Source: an uncultured Oscillibacter sp.
Lineage (GTDB): Bacteria; Bacillota; Clostridia; Oscillospirales; Oscillospiraceae
NCBI RefSeq assembly: GCF_910579365.1
Contig: NZ_CAJTUX010000020.1
Coordinates: 1-40,547, forward strand
DNA: 40,547 nt
Direction: 5' to 3'
Shown: positions 16,388 to 23,620 of the stretch, in pieces
How positions within the stretch are numbered: the first letter of the stretch is position 1
How the letters are laid out: every line of letters begins with the position of its first letter
The notes under the pieces: generated by a model
What the model saw: only the letters and a program-made list of their open reading frames with translations
The model's database searches: none
Told to the model about the DNA's origin: nothing
Translations under genes and position numbers: made by a program

Positions 16388-17125
16388 TCAATGGATGCCG
16401 GTGATGTGGGCCACCAGGTCGTCCCGGGTGAAGGAGCCGCCTTCCAGGATGCTCTCCACCTCGCCGATGCGGAGTACCACCGCCCGGTCGGCGGACTTGA
16501 CCACTTCGCCCAGGTCCTGGGAGACCACCACCACCGCGTGCCCGGAGTCCCGCAGGGAGCGGGTGAGCCGGGAAACCTGGCGGCGCTGAATCACGCCCAG
16601 GGCGGCGGTGGGCTCGTCCATCAGCACCACCTTGGAGGGCAGCAGCAGCGCCTTCGCAATGGCGACGGCCTGCCGCTGTCCGCCGGAGCGGGTACCCACC
16701 GGCGCGCCGGGATTGGGGACGTTGGAGCCGATCTCCTCAAACAGGTCCCGGGTCCGGCGCTCCATGCCCTCGTGGTCCAGCCGGGCGGCCTTGGTCAGCT
16801 CGTTGCCCAGGAAGATGTTCTGAAAGGCGTTGAGCTCGTTGCACAAGGAGAGGTCCTGATAGACGGTAAAGATGCCCAGCCCCTGGGCCCTGCGGGGAGA
16901 GTCGATGGAGACGGCCCTGCCCTCAAAGCGGATTTCGTAGCCGGGGTTGGGGGCGACCGCGCCGGAGAGGATGTTGATCAGGGTGGATTTCCCCGCGCCA
17001 TTGTCTCCCACGATGAACAGCAGCTCCCCCTCATAGATGTCCAGATGGATGCCGCTCAGGGCGCGCACGCCGCCGTAGTCCTTGGTCAGCTCCCGGATGG
17101 TCAGAATCGGTTGTTCTCTTCTCAT
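16388..17125 (-). CDS. Sugar ABC transporter ATPase with degenerate H-loop
   Basis: A 245-residue single-domain ABC ATPase of the carbohydrate-uptake class. Walker A GDNGAGKST and Walker B LMDEPTAALG are intact. Two motifs deviate: the signature is TRSGGQRQ instead of LSGGQ, and the H-loop reads VVVVSQDLGE, with glutamine (CAG codon) where the switch histidine is expected. The partner encoded just upstream has VVVVSHDLAE, so the pair probably forms a heterodimer with one weak and one competent ATP site. The start is ATG 17123-17125 with AGGAGG; the gap to the preceding gene is only 10 bases. Confidence 0.9.
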   Translation of the reverse strand: MRREQPILTIRELTKDYGGVRALSGIHLDIYEGELLFIVGDNGAGKSTLINILSGAVAPNPGYEIRFEGRAVSIDSPRRAQGLGIFTVYQDLSLCNELNAFQNIFLGNELTKAARLDHEGMERRTRDLFEEIGSNVPNPGAPVGTRSGGQRQAVAIAKALLLPSKVVLMDEPTAALGVIQRRQVSRLTRSLRDSGHAVVVVSQDLGEVVKSADRAVVLRIGEVESILEGGSFTRDDLVAHITGIH

Positions 17126-17135
17126 GTCCGCCTCC

Positions 17136-17921
17136 TCATTCTTCCTCCAGGAACGTGTCCGACCCGGTGATTTCGGCCACGACCCGCTCTGTGGTGATGT
17201 CGGCCCGTTCAATCTCGGCCACCTTCTCCCCCAGGCGGAAGACCACCACCCGGTCGCAGACCGGGAAGACCTCGGCCAAGTCATGAGAGACCACCACCAC
17301 GCCCACGTTTTTGCTCTTCAGTCCCAGGATGAGGCGGGTGACCTGCTGGCGCTGCATCAGGCCCAGGTTGGCGAGGGGTTCGTCCAGCAGCACCACGTCG
17401 GGAGAGCCCAGCATGGCCCGGGCGATGGCCACCGCCTGCCGCTGGCCGCCGGAGAGAGCGTTGGCCTTGGCGCGCACGCTTTGGATCTCAATGCCCAGCT
17501 CATCCAGGCACTCCTGAGCGATGCGCTCCATCTCGGCCTCGTTCAGACGGCCGTGCACCGTCAGCTCCCGTCCCAGGAAAAGGTTCTGAACAATGTCCAG
17601 ATTGTCGCAGAGGGCCAGGTCCTGATAGACCGTCTGGATGCCCAGTTCCACGGAGTCCAGCGTGTTCCGGATGGTGATGGGTTTGCCGTTGAACTCGATC
17701 TCGCCCTCCTCGGGGATGTTGACGCCGGAAATGACCTTTAGGAAGGTCGATTTGCCTGCGCCGTTGTCGCCCACCAGCACGATGACCTCGCCCCGGTGGA
17801 TGTCCATGTCCACGTCGGTCAGCGCCTGTACGCCGCCGAAGTATTTGGAGATGTGCCGGAGGGACATCAGCGGCGCGCCGCCGGTGTCAACGACTTCCGT
17901 TGTATGTGTGTTCATAAGCAA
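17136..17921 (-). CDS. Sugar ABC transporter ATPase (canonical)
   Basis: A 261-residue single-domain ABC ATPase: Walker A GDNGAGKST, Q-loop TVYQDLAL, signature LSGGQRQ, Walker B VLLDEPLANLG and H-loop VVSHDLAE are all present. It energises the binding-protein-dependent permease of the operon with the second ATPase encoded downstream. The start is unsure: a TTG at 17919-17921 lies five bases after GAGGTG, whereas the ATG two codons later (17913-17915) is 11 bases away; the choice changes two residues only. Carbohydrate importers of this class usually use one fused double ATPase; two separate genes with one permease is a less common layout. Confidence 0.92.
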   Translation of the reverse strand: MLMNTHTTEVVDTGGAPLMSLRHISKYFGGVQALTDVDMDIHRGEVIVLVGDNGAGKSTFLKVISGVNIPEEGEIEFNGKPITIRNTLDSVELGIQTVYQDLALCDNLDIVQNLFLGRELTVHGRLNEAEMERIAQECLDELGIEIQSVRAKANALSGGQRQAVAIARAMLGSPDVVLLDEPLANLGLMQRQQVTRLILGLKSKNVGVVVVSHDLAEVFPVCDRVVVFRLGEKVAEIERADITTERVVAEITGSDTFLEEE

Positions 17922-17963
17922 GCGTTCACCTCAAACTCTCTGGGTTGGAGTGGGTCCGGCGGG

Positions 17964-18452
17964 TCATACGCGGTCCTTCTTCGGGACGGTGGTAAATTTT
18001 GTCTCCCCCAGAAGAACCTTGATGTCGATGTCCGCGCTGGGATAGCCGGCGATCAGGACGGCCTGGGCGTGAATGCCGGTGTCGCCGGTCTGGATGACGG
18101 CCTTGCAGCGGTCCCGGAGCTGGTAGTACTCCGGCGCGTAGTTGATCTGGCGGACCTTGTGCTCGCCGAAGAGCTCCACCAGCGTGCCGTAGTCCTTGGG
18201 GTTTTGGTCGGGCATGTCCTCGGTGACGATAGCTCCCTCGAAGTCGCCGGCCTCCACCAGCGTGCGGACGATGTCCTCAAAACTGGGGGAGCCCGTCACC
18301 ACCTCCACGTCCAGGTATTCCACGCTGGGGTCCAGGGGATACAGGGCCTTGGAGCAGGTGCCGCTGCCGGAATCGGCGATGAACAGCATCTCGCCGTGGC
18401 GGATGGACGCGACGATCCCCGCCAGTCTCTCGTTCAGAATTCTCCTCTTCAT
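17964..18452 (-). CDS. RbsD/FucU-family sugar pyranase/mutarotase
   Basis: A 162-residue RbsD/FucU family protein. It opens with the usual ILNERL helix, and has the conserved histidine in SIRHGEMLFIADSG (His19) and the C-terminal KAVIQTGDTGIHAQAVL. Known members interconvert pyranose and furanose or anomeric forms of ribose or fucose before kinase action. Its position between a phosphotriesterase-like hydrolase (24 bases upstream) and two ABC ATPases supports a sugar role for the operon. It is slightly longer than E. coli RbsD (139). Which sugar is used cannot be read. Confidence 0.87.
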   Translation of the reverse strand: MKRRILNERLAGIVASIRHGEMLFIADSGSGTCSKALYPLDPSVEYLDVEVVTGSPSFEDIVRTLVEAGDFEGAIVTEDMPDQNPKDYGTLVELFGEHKVRQINYAPEYYQLRDRCKAVIQTGDTGIHAQAVLIAGYPSADIDIKVLLGETKFTTVPKKDRV

Positions 18453-18475
18453 ACGTTCCTCCTTTTCTGCGGGCC

Positions 18476-19543
18476 TCAGCGGCTGAACGCCAGCAGCCGG
18501 GCCGGGTTGTCATAGTTGAACTTCCGGGCGGTGTGGGGTTCGACGCCCGCCTCCGCCAGATAGCGCTGAAAATCGTTGAGCACGTGGCTGTAGCCCCAGC
18601 CGCCGTAAGAGGCCAGGAAGTGCCTGAGTCCCTGGTCATGGGAGAGCAGAATGCGGTCGCTGAAGCCCCGCTCGCAGAGCTTGTAGATGGCCTTGGTTCT
18701 TTGCAGGTCCGTGGGCAGCACCCAGGAGCCCACTTCCTTTTTGTATACCGTAGTGTTGCCGCACAGGTCGAATTGGATGTAACAGCCCCGGTTGGCCAGA
18801 CTGTAAAGATGGTCCAGCGCATCCTGGGGTTCCAGGTCCTTGTGGGCCAGCACGAAGCCCAGGTGCCCCAGCACGACCCGTTCCGGCGGCACGCCCTCCT
18901 CCTTGCAGAGGATGTCCAGCACCTCGTGCCCCCGGCGGGCGGCGGGGTCCAGGTGGATTGTGATGGCAAGGCCCGTGTCGTGGTGGGCCCGGGCGGCGGC
19001 CCGGAGAACCTTTTTCTCGTCCCCGGTGAGCAGGGCGCTGGTGCCGATTTCGCCGATAATGCCGGGCCGGATGCCGGTGTCCTCGATCCCGTTTTGGAAC
19101 TCGCGGACGTAGAGGTCCGCCAGCTGGTCGCTGGTGGCGGTGCGGACGAAGGCGGGCAGGGTGGGGTCGATGTAGTGCCCCGTTCCGCAGACGATGTGGA
19201 TATCCGCCCGGCGGGAGACCTCCGCCAGCCGGACCGGGTCCCGCCCGCAGCCGGGGAGGGACAGCTCGGCGATGGTTTTGCCGCCGTACTTTTTGAACAG
19301 GCCGATTTCCCACAGCGCGGTTTCCATGCTGTCCAGCACGCACTCGTCCCGGTTGGAGTAGGGATTGCTGCGGACGCGGTAGAGATTGTCCAGGGTTACT
19401 TTTTCCTCCAGAAAGGCTTGCTCCTCACGGTCCTGGGGCTTGAGAAGAAAGCAGGTAAAATCGCAGAAAATATGCTCGTGAGGCAGCGTGGCGCCCAGTT
19501 CCGCGGCGTCCACCGGGCCCAGCACCGTCATCACAGCCGCCAT
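18476..19543 (-). CDS. Phosphotriesterase-family (PHP-like) metal hydrolase
   Basis: A 355-residue amidohydrolase of the phosphotriesterase family. Metal ligands visible are LPHEHIF (HxH, residues 22 and 24), IHLDP, LGHLGF and the aspartate in LLSHDQGL. The bridging residue position reads GIIGEIGTS, with glutamate in place of the carboxylated lysine of true phosphotriesterases, as in E. coli PHP. Characterised relatives are lactonases or sugar-phosphate-lactone hydrolases, which would fit the sugar transporter and pyranase behind it. The start is ATG 19541-19543 after a purine-rich GGGAGAGGGG. It is the first gene of the operon, with a promoter at 19687-19715 and a structured leader. Confidence 0.88.
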   Translation of the reverse strand: MAAVMTVLGPVDAAELGATLPHEHIFCDFTCFLLKPQDREEQAFLEEKVTLDNLYRVRSNPYSNRDECVLDSMETALWEIGLFKKYGGKTIAELSLPGCGRDPVRLAEVSRRADIHIVCGTGHYIDPTLPAFVRTATSDQLADLYVREFQNGIEDTGIRPGIIGEIGTSALLTGDEKKVLRAAARAHHDTGLAITIHLDPAARRGHEVLDILCKEEGVPPERVVLGHLGFVLAHKDLEPQDALDHLYSLANRGCYIQFDLCGNTTVYKKEVGSWVLPTDLQRTKAIYKLCERGFSDRILLSHDQGLRHFLASYGGWGYSHVLNDFQRYLAEAGVEPHTARKFNYDNPARLLAFSR

Positions 19544-19560
19544 AAACGTTCCCCTCTCCC

Positions 19561-19615
19561 AAAAACGCAAAAAGCCACAAGCATCCCATCTCATCAGATG
19601 AAGCACCCATAGCTT
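19561..19615 (-). promoter_or_regulatory. Leader hairpin with T-runs, possible attenuator
   Basis: In the minus-strand leader a hairpin with core CATC-TGATGA-GATG is extended by wobble pairs and by AAGC/GCTT at its base, and is followed by CTTTTTGCGTTTTT (19561-19574) just before the ribosome binding site of the phosphotriesterase-like gene. This looks like a weak intrinsic terminator inside the leader. An ANTAR antiterminator protein is encoded nearby, which makes conditional read-through plausible, but the loop does not match the usual ANTAR hexaloop. Confidence 0.4.
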
Positions 19616-19631
19616 TCTCTCCGCCTGTCCG

Positions 19632-19652
19632 GCGCGGCGATCATGACCGCGC
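19632..19652 (-). promoter_or_regulatory. Leader hairpin 1 of the sugar operon
   Basis: A 6-bp GC stem (GCGCGG with CCGCGC) with a nine-base loop containing the palindrome TCATGA, located about 30 bases after the predicted transcription start and 17 bases upstream of the attenuator-like hairpin. Two consecutive hairpins in one leader is the layout expected of antitermination control, but this is only structural similarity. Confidence 0.35.
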
Positions 19653-19686
19653 GGCTCAGCGTGTTGTTATGTAGTTTACAGGTCCC

Positions 19687-19715
19687 AGTTTACCACCCCG
19701 GGGCATAATTGTCAA
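19687..19715 (-). promoter_or_regulatory. Promoter of the phosphotriesterase-RbsD-ABC operon
   Basis: On the minus strand a perfect TTGACA (19710-19715), 17 bases, then TAAACT (19687-19692), with a long AT-rich tract upstream. The predicted leader is about 135 bases. Confidence 0.65.
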
Positions 19716-19775
19716 TGGTTATAATAATATATAAAATAATTAAAATTTTTAGTAGAATTCCACGAAACGTCCCCT

Positions 19776-21635
19776 CTAAATATCCGCAATCGGCGGATAG
19801 AGCTGGCGCTGAAAACGGACCTGCGCCTCCGTCCCCCGGGGGACGGCCGGGGAGTACCGCACGGAGCCCCGCAGCTCTGAGACGATGCTTCGAATGATGG
19901 ACATGCCCACGCTCTGGGCGGTCTTGGGGTCAATTTGGGGGCCGATGCCGGCGCCGTTGTCCATGACGGACAACACCACTTCCAGAAAGTCGTTTCGCAG
20001 CTCGATGACAATTTTGGGTTCGGGCGCGGAAGAGGAAGGGGATGGAAAGGCGTGCTGAATGCAGTTGCTGATGAGCTCGTTGGTCACGAGGGCGACGGAG
20101 ATGGCGTCGTTGTAAGGGATGCTGACGCTCTCCAGCCGGGTCTCCATCTGGATGCGCATTCCCTGGTACATGCTGACAATCTCCAGCACCAGGTCCTTCA
20201 AATTGACGATGTTGCGCCCATACCAGTCCCGGCACAGCAGCGCGTGGACGGAGGCGATGCACTTAATGCGGTGCATCGCCGTGTCCAGCACCTCGGCGGG
20301 GTCGACCTGCCGGCCGGCCTCCAGCTCGGCCTTTTGGAGGTACAGCAGATTGTGTACCATTTGCAGGTTGTTTTTGATGCGGTGGTGAGTCTCCTGGAGC
20401 AGCACGGAGTTGCCCAGCAGCCGGGAGGTTTCGATGTTCATGGCCAGCTCCCGGGCAAACATGGTCAGGTACAGGGACATCGGTTTGTCCACATCCTGCC
20501 GCCGCTCAAAGAAGAGCTGAAGCAGCAGGCTCTTTTTGCCGTCCAGCCGCACGGGATAACAGACCACCGTCTCGACGGTCCGCCCGGTGGGAAACATGCC
20601 GCCGGGGGCGTCCCCGCCGGGGTGAAAGACCTGCTCGTCGCTGAGCTGGAGAAGGCGCAGAACGTCCATGGAGTTCAAGGTGGGGAAGGGCTCGGAGGGG
20701 ATAATGTCCTCTCCAAAGATCACGTCAATGACGTTCAGGCGGGCCTCGTCAACCAAATAGATGATGGTCCCGTCCGCGCCGACGGCCTTGCAGAGGTCGC
20801 CGGCGGTGTTGCGAAGCATACGCTTCAGCTCTCCCTCCGCCCGCTTGAGGTCGTCGATGCTGGAGATGGCGGCGCGGACGGAATCCGCGTCCTTTTCCGC
20901 GGAAGACCCCACCAGAGGCCGCCAGCTGGAGAGGAGTCCGGCAATCTCGTCGGGGTTTTCCCGCACGTCCTCCACCCGGAAGGGGCCCCGCACCGTGCCG
21001 CTGTCCAGAACGGAAATCCGGTCCCCTACCTCAAGGGCCTCGTCCAGGCTGGACGTGAGGTAGACAATACCGCAGCCCTGGCGCTTGAGCCAGTAGACAA
21101 TGTGGGGAATCATGCCCTGGTTCACGTCGCTGAAGTAGTTTGTGACGTCGAAGAATATGACGATGGACGGCCGGATGGCACAGACGCGAAGCAGCTCCAC
21201 CGTCTTCTGCTCGTCCTGCGTCAGCGCGGCGATGGGCTTGGTGAGGTCAATGGAGACGCCGGTTTGCCCCATCAGCGCCAGAGACTGCTCCAGAGCGTGG
21301 GCCTTTACGGACCAATGGGTTTGCAGGCTGCCGATCATGATATTTTCCGCCACGGAGAGATTGGGGAACAGCAGGGATTCCAGACCGATTACCTGGATGC
21401 CGCGCTCCAGCGGGCGCCCGGGCAGGAAGGGATGGCCCAATACCTCATAGACGCCGGTGCAGGACAGAACATCCCCGCACAGCAGCTCGCAGAATCCCCG
21501 CTGATAGAAGGCGGAGGTGCTCAGCAGCGCATGGGTTTCATTTGCCCGCAGGGTGAAGGAGATGCCGTCCAGGCGCCGTTCGCCCCGCATATGGGCGCAT
21601 AGATTTTCCATGTGCAAAAGCCGCTCCGGCGTCAT
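19776..21635 (-). CDS. Histidine kinase with N-terminal pseudo-ABC ATPase domain
   Basis: A 619-residue protein. Residues 1 to about 240 follow the ABC ATPase layout of sugar importers (LAENIMIG after the Q-loop region, EALEVGDRISVLDSGTV at the end), but every catalytic motif is lost: ALLSTSAFYQRG replaces Walker A, ALTQDEQKT replaces the signature, and IFFDVTNYF replaces Walker B. A GAF-like region (about 255-400) follows, then HisKA_2 with phospho-acceptor in ETHHRIKNNLQ (about 416) and a HATPase domain (VTNELISNCIQHAF, VMDNGAGIG). No membrane segment is seen, so it is cytoplasmic. It is encoded right after its ANTAR response regulator. The ATG at 21635 has AGGAGG seven bases upstream; an ATG six codons earlier overlaps the regulator stop. 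Confidence 0.88.
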   Translation of the reverse strand: MTPERLLHMENLCAHMRGERRLDGISFTLRANETHALLSTSAFYQRGFCELLCGDVLSCTGVYEVLGHPFLPGRPLERGIQVIGLESLLFPNLSVAENIMIGSLQTHWSVKAHALEQSLALMGQTGVSIDLTKPIAALTQDEQKTVELLRVCAIRPSIVIFFDVTNYFSDVNQGMIPHIVYWLKRQGCGIVYLTSSLDEALEVGDRISVLDSGTVRGPFRVEDVRENPDEIAGLLSSWRPLVGSSAEKDADSVRAAISSIDDLKRAEGELKRMLRNTAGDLCKAVGADGTIIYLVDEARLNVIDVIFGEDIIPSEPFPTLNSMDVLRLLQLSDEQVFHPGGDAPGGMFPTGRTVETVVCYPVRLDGKKSLLLQLFFERRQDVDKPMSLYLTMFARELAMNIETSRLLGNSVLLQETHHRIKNNLQMVHNLLYLQKAELEAGRQVDPAEVLDTAMHRIKCIASVHALLCRDWYGRNIVNLKDLVLEIVSMYQGMRIQMETRLESVSIPYNDAISVALVTNELISNCIQHAFPSPSSSAPEPKIVIELRNDFLEVVLSVMDNGAGIGPQIDPKTAQSVGMSIIRSIVSELRGSVRYSPAVPRGTEAQVRFQRQLYPPIADI

Positions 21636-21649
21636 AGCAGGCCCTCCTC

Positions 21650-22222
21650 TCATTTCAGCAAGCCGCTTTTCGACAGAATCTCCTGGGCCACCAGCGCGAG
21701 CCTGCGGTTTTCGTTCCGGCTTTTGCGCTGCAAAAAGCGCATGGCCTGCTCGTCGCCGATGCCGAACTGGTCCATCAGCAGTCCCTTTGCCCGTTCGATG
21801 AGCTTTCGCTCGGACAGTCTGGTCAGCGCCTTGTCCCGCTCCAATTCAGCGTCCCGCTGCTCCTTGTACCGGGCCACCGCGATGGACAGCGCGGACTCGA
21901 TCTCGTATTTCCCGACCGGTTTTTGCAGATACCCGAAGACCCCTGCCGCGGAGACCCGCGCGGTGACCGCAGGGTCCTGGTAGCCTGTGATGACAATGGC
22001 CGGAATGTGCAGCGTCTCCTGAATGCGCTCGATCACGCTGATCCCGTCCATGCCGGGCAGATTGATGTCCATCATCATCACGTCGGGGGCCAGCCGCAGA
22101 ATTTCCTCCAGGGCCTCGGGCCCCGTGGCGGCGGTGCCGGCGACCTCGTGGCCGCAGGCGCTTACCATCTTCTGAAAACCCAGCAGAACCAGCGGCTCGT
22201 CGTCCGCGATAAAAACCCGCAA
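21650..22222 (-). CDS. Response regulator with ANTAR RNA-binding domain
   Basis: A 190-residue regulator. Residues 1-120 are a receiver domain with acidic pocket ADDEP, phosphorylation site Asp52 in MMMDINLPGMDG, and LQKPV for the conserved lysine. After a coiled-coil linker, residues about 128-186 form an ANTAR domain (LIERAKGLLMDQFGIGDEQAMRFLQ). ANTAR regulators such as EutV, AmiR and NasR bind paired hairpins in nascent RNA and stop early termination. The start codon is TTG at 22220-22222, seven bases after GGAGG; no earlier ATG exists in frame. It lies 16 bases after the hydrolase gene and 14 before the kinase start, so the three form an operon. Confidence 0.93.
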   Translation of the reverse strand: MRVFIADDEPLVLLGFQKMVSACGHEVAGTAATGPEALEEILRLAPDVMMMDINLPGMDGISVIERIQETLHIPAIVITGYQDPAVTARVSAAGVFGYLQKPVGKYEIESALSIAVARYKEQRDAELERDKALTRLSERKLIERAKGLLMDQFGIGDEQAMRFLQRKSRNENRRLALVAQEILSKSGLLK

Positions 22223-22238
22223 GGCGATTCCTCCTATC

Positions 22239-23081
22239 TTATAGTTCCGCGAAAAACCGCCCCGCCCGCTCCGCGAGAATCTCCGGAACCTCGTTGGGAA
22301 TCTCGTGGGCCACGCCTTCCAGGGTGACGTACTGGGCGTTGGGCAGGTATCGCCGGACCTCCTCCTGATAGTCCTCTTTGAAAATGTCGTCCTTAGAGCC
22401 CCGGAATACCAGCACCGGGGCCTTGATGAACTGGAGGAAGTTCCGGTTGTCCGTCAGGGACATGCCCCGCCAGGCGGCGGCCAGGGACGCCCCGCTCAGC
22501 ATGCGCAGGGTGGAGAAGTACCCCGCCGGAAAATCCGGGTCGGCGCAGTTCTCCGGGAAGGGGAGGAAGGTCTCCTGAAGCTCTTTTTCGGACATGGAGG
22601 CCAGGTCCATCTTCGTGTACGCCTCGATTTTCAGCAGGTCCTCCGGCGTTTCGTGCATGTGGGTCATGGTGGAGGCCAGGGCCAGGCCGTCCACGCGCTC
22701 CGGCGCGGAAAAGGCCACCGTCTGGGCGATCATGCTGCCCATGGAGTGGGCCAGGATTCCGGCGGAGCGAAGTCCCACCGCGTCCATAAAGGCCAGGATA
22801 TCCTCCGCGTGCTGGGGCATGGAATAGACGTACCGCGCCGGCTTGCCGCTCTGGCCGAAGCCCCGCAGGTCCACGGCGTAAATGTGGAAGTCCCGCTGCA
22901 GCCGCGCGATGACCGGCCTCCAGATCCGGCTGGAGTCGGTGAAGCCGTGAATCAGGACAAGGGGCTTTCCCTCCGGAACGCCGGCCTCCAGATAGGCCAT
23001 GCGGATGCCGGTGGGCAGAAGGACCTGGCTTGTGTGGGCGTGCCACTGGGCGTGAGTGGGCAGAGAGCGGGGCGTGTTCAT
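22239..23081 (-). CDS. Alpha/beta-hydrolase fold hydrolase
   Basis: A 280-residue alpha/beta hydrolase. LVLIHGFTDSSRIW gives the oxyanion loop, AHSMGSM the nucleophile elbow (serine), GSKDDIF the acid and EGVAHEIPNEVP the histidine; VDLRGFGQSGKP is the usual second motif. The substrate could be an ester, lactone or haloalkane-type compound. It is the first gene of the operon with the ANTAR regulator and pseudo-ABC kinase, 16 bases from the regulator, so it may make or remove the signal or process the imported substrate; this is inference. AGGAGG lies upstream of the ATG and a good promoter is at 23180-23208. Confidence 0.9.
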   Translation of the reverse strand: MNTPRSLPTHAQWHAHTSQVLLPTGIRMAYLEAGVPEGKPLVLIHGFTDSSRIWRPVIARLQRDFHIYAVDLRGFGQSGKPARYVYSMPQHAEDILAFMDAVGLRSAGILAHSMGSMIAQTVAFSAPERVDGLALASTMTHMHETPEDLLKIEAYTKMDLASMSEKELQETFLPFPENCADPDFPAGYFSTLRMLSGASLAAAWRGMSLTDNRNFLQFIKAPVLVFRGSKDDIFKEDYQEEVRRYLPNAQYVTLEGVAHEIPNEVPEILAERAGRFFAEL

Positions 23082-23179
23082 GACGGTACTCCTCCTAGTA
23101 TGTGAAGATTTTACGGCATGCGGGGCCGGGAATAAACCGCTGGCGGTGATTGGTATGGCCTCAATATATTTTTTAATTT

Positions 23180-23208
23180 ATTTTAACATTTATAATAAAT
23201 GCTGTCAA
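23180..23208 (-). promoter_or_regulatory. Promoter of the hydrolase / ANTAR / kinase operon
   Basis: On the minus strand a perfect TTGACA (23203-23208), 17 bases, then TAAAAT (23180-23185, five of six consensus bases), about 100 bases before the hydrolase start. Confidence 0.7.
23187..23201. promoter_or_regulatory. Palindrome in promoter spacer, candidate operator
   Basis: CATTTATAATAAATG is a perfect inverted repeat with 7-bp arms and one central base, filling the space between the -35 and -10 boxes of the hydrolase/two-component promoter. A repressor bound here would block RNA polymerase. No protein can be assigned; the ROK-like regulator of the window is one candidate. Confidence 0.45.
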
Positions 23209-23432
23209 GTTAAATTCCCCTTCCCTATATATGGAGAGAGAAAGTCTGAAAATATGAGCGGAACCTCCTCTTACTATTTTCGGCAGGAAGGTTTTCCCAG
23301 TTGCTGAGGGCTGTATTTTTTGATAAAATCATTTTGCGGGAGAAGCTTCCCTCAAATCTGTATAATTTGTACGATTTACACAAGTTGAATTTGATACAAC
23401 CTCCAAAAACATTGAAATTCGACAATTACGAA

Positions 23433-23461
23433 TTGACAGGAAACTCTTTTTCGTTTATTAT
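23433..23461 (+). promoter_or_regulatory. Promoter of the second sugar ABC operon
   Basis: A perfect TTGACA (23433-23438), exactly 17 bases, then TATTAT (23456-23461, five of six consensus bases). The predicted leader to the binding-protein start is about 150 bases. Confidence 0.7.
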
Positions 23462-23620
23462 TTCTTTTAGATAATATAATACTTAAAATAAGTAAAATCT
23501 AAATTTTCACAAACTTGAGCGGCGCTTCAATTTCATGGCTATACGCCCACGCGAACCCGGCGGGCGGAATAATAGCGAGAGACCTGGACGCTTACATGGA
23601 CAAAATTAGGAGGAAGAGAA

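Larger units (their letters stand above)
23082..23620. other. Divergent regulatory region between two operons
   Basis: A 539-base AT-rich gap without a credible gene. It holds the minus-strand promoter of the hydrolase/two-component operon (23180-23208) with a palindrome in its spacer, and the plus-strand promoter of the second ABC transporter (23433-23461). The plus-strand leader (about 23468-23620) contains short potential stems, for example CGCCC with GGGCG and AGCG with CGCT, but no clear terminator. Base composition differs sharply from the flanking GC-rich genes. Confidence 0.7.

Noticed and set aside
19543..19690. Canonical paired ANTAR hexaloop motif (loop with A at position 1 and G at position 4)
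   Set aside because: Both leader hairpins were read through and neither loop fits; the same holds for the 23468-23620 leader.
23056..23307. Small plus-strand open frame of 83 codons in the divergent regulatory region
   Set aside because: No ribosome binding site, it overlaps the hydrolase start and crosses both promoter elements on the minus strand.
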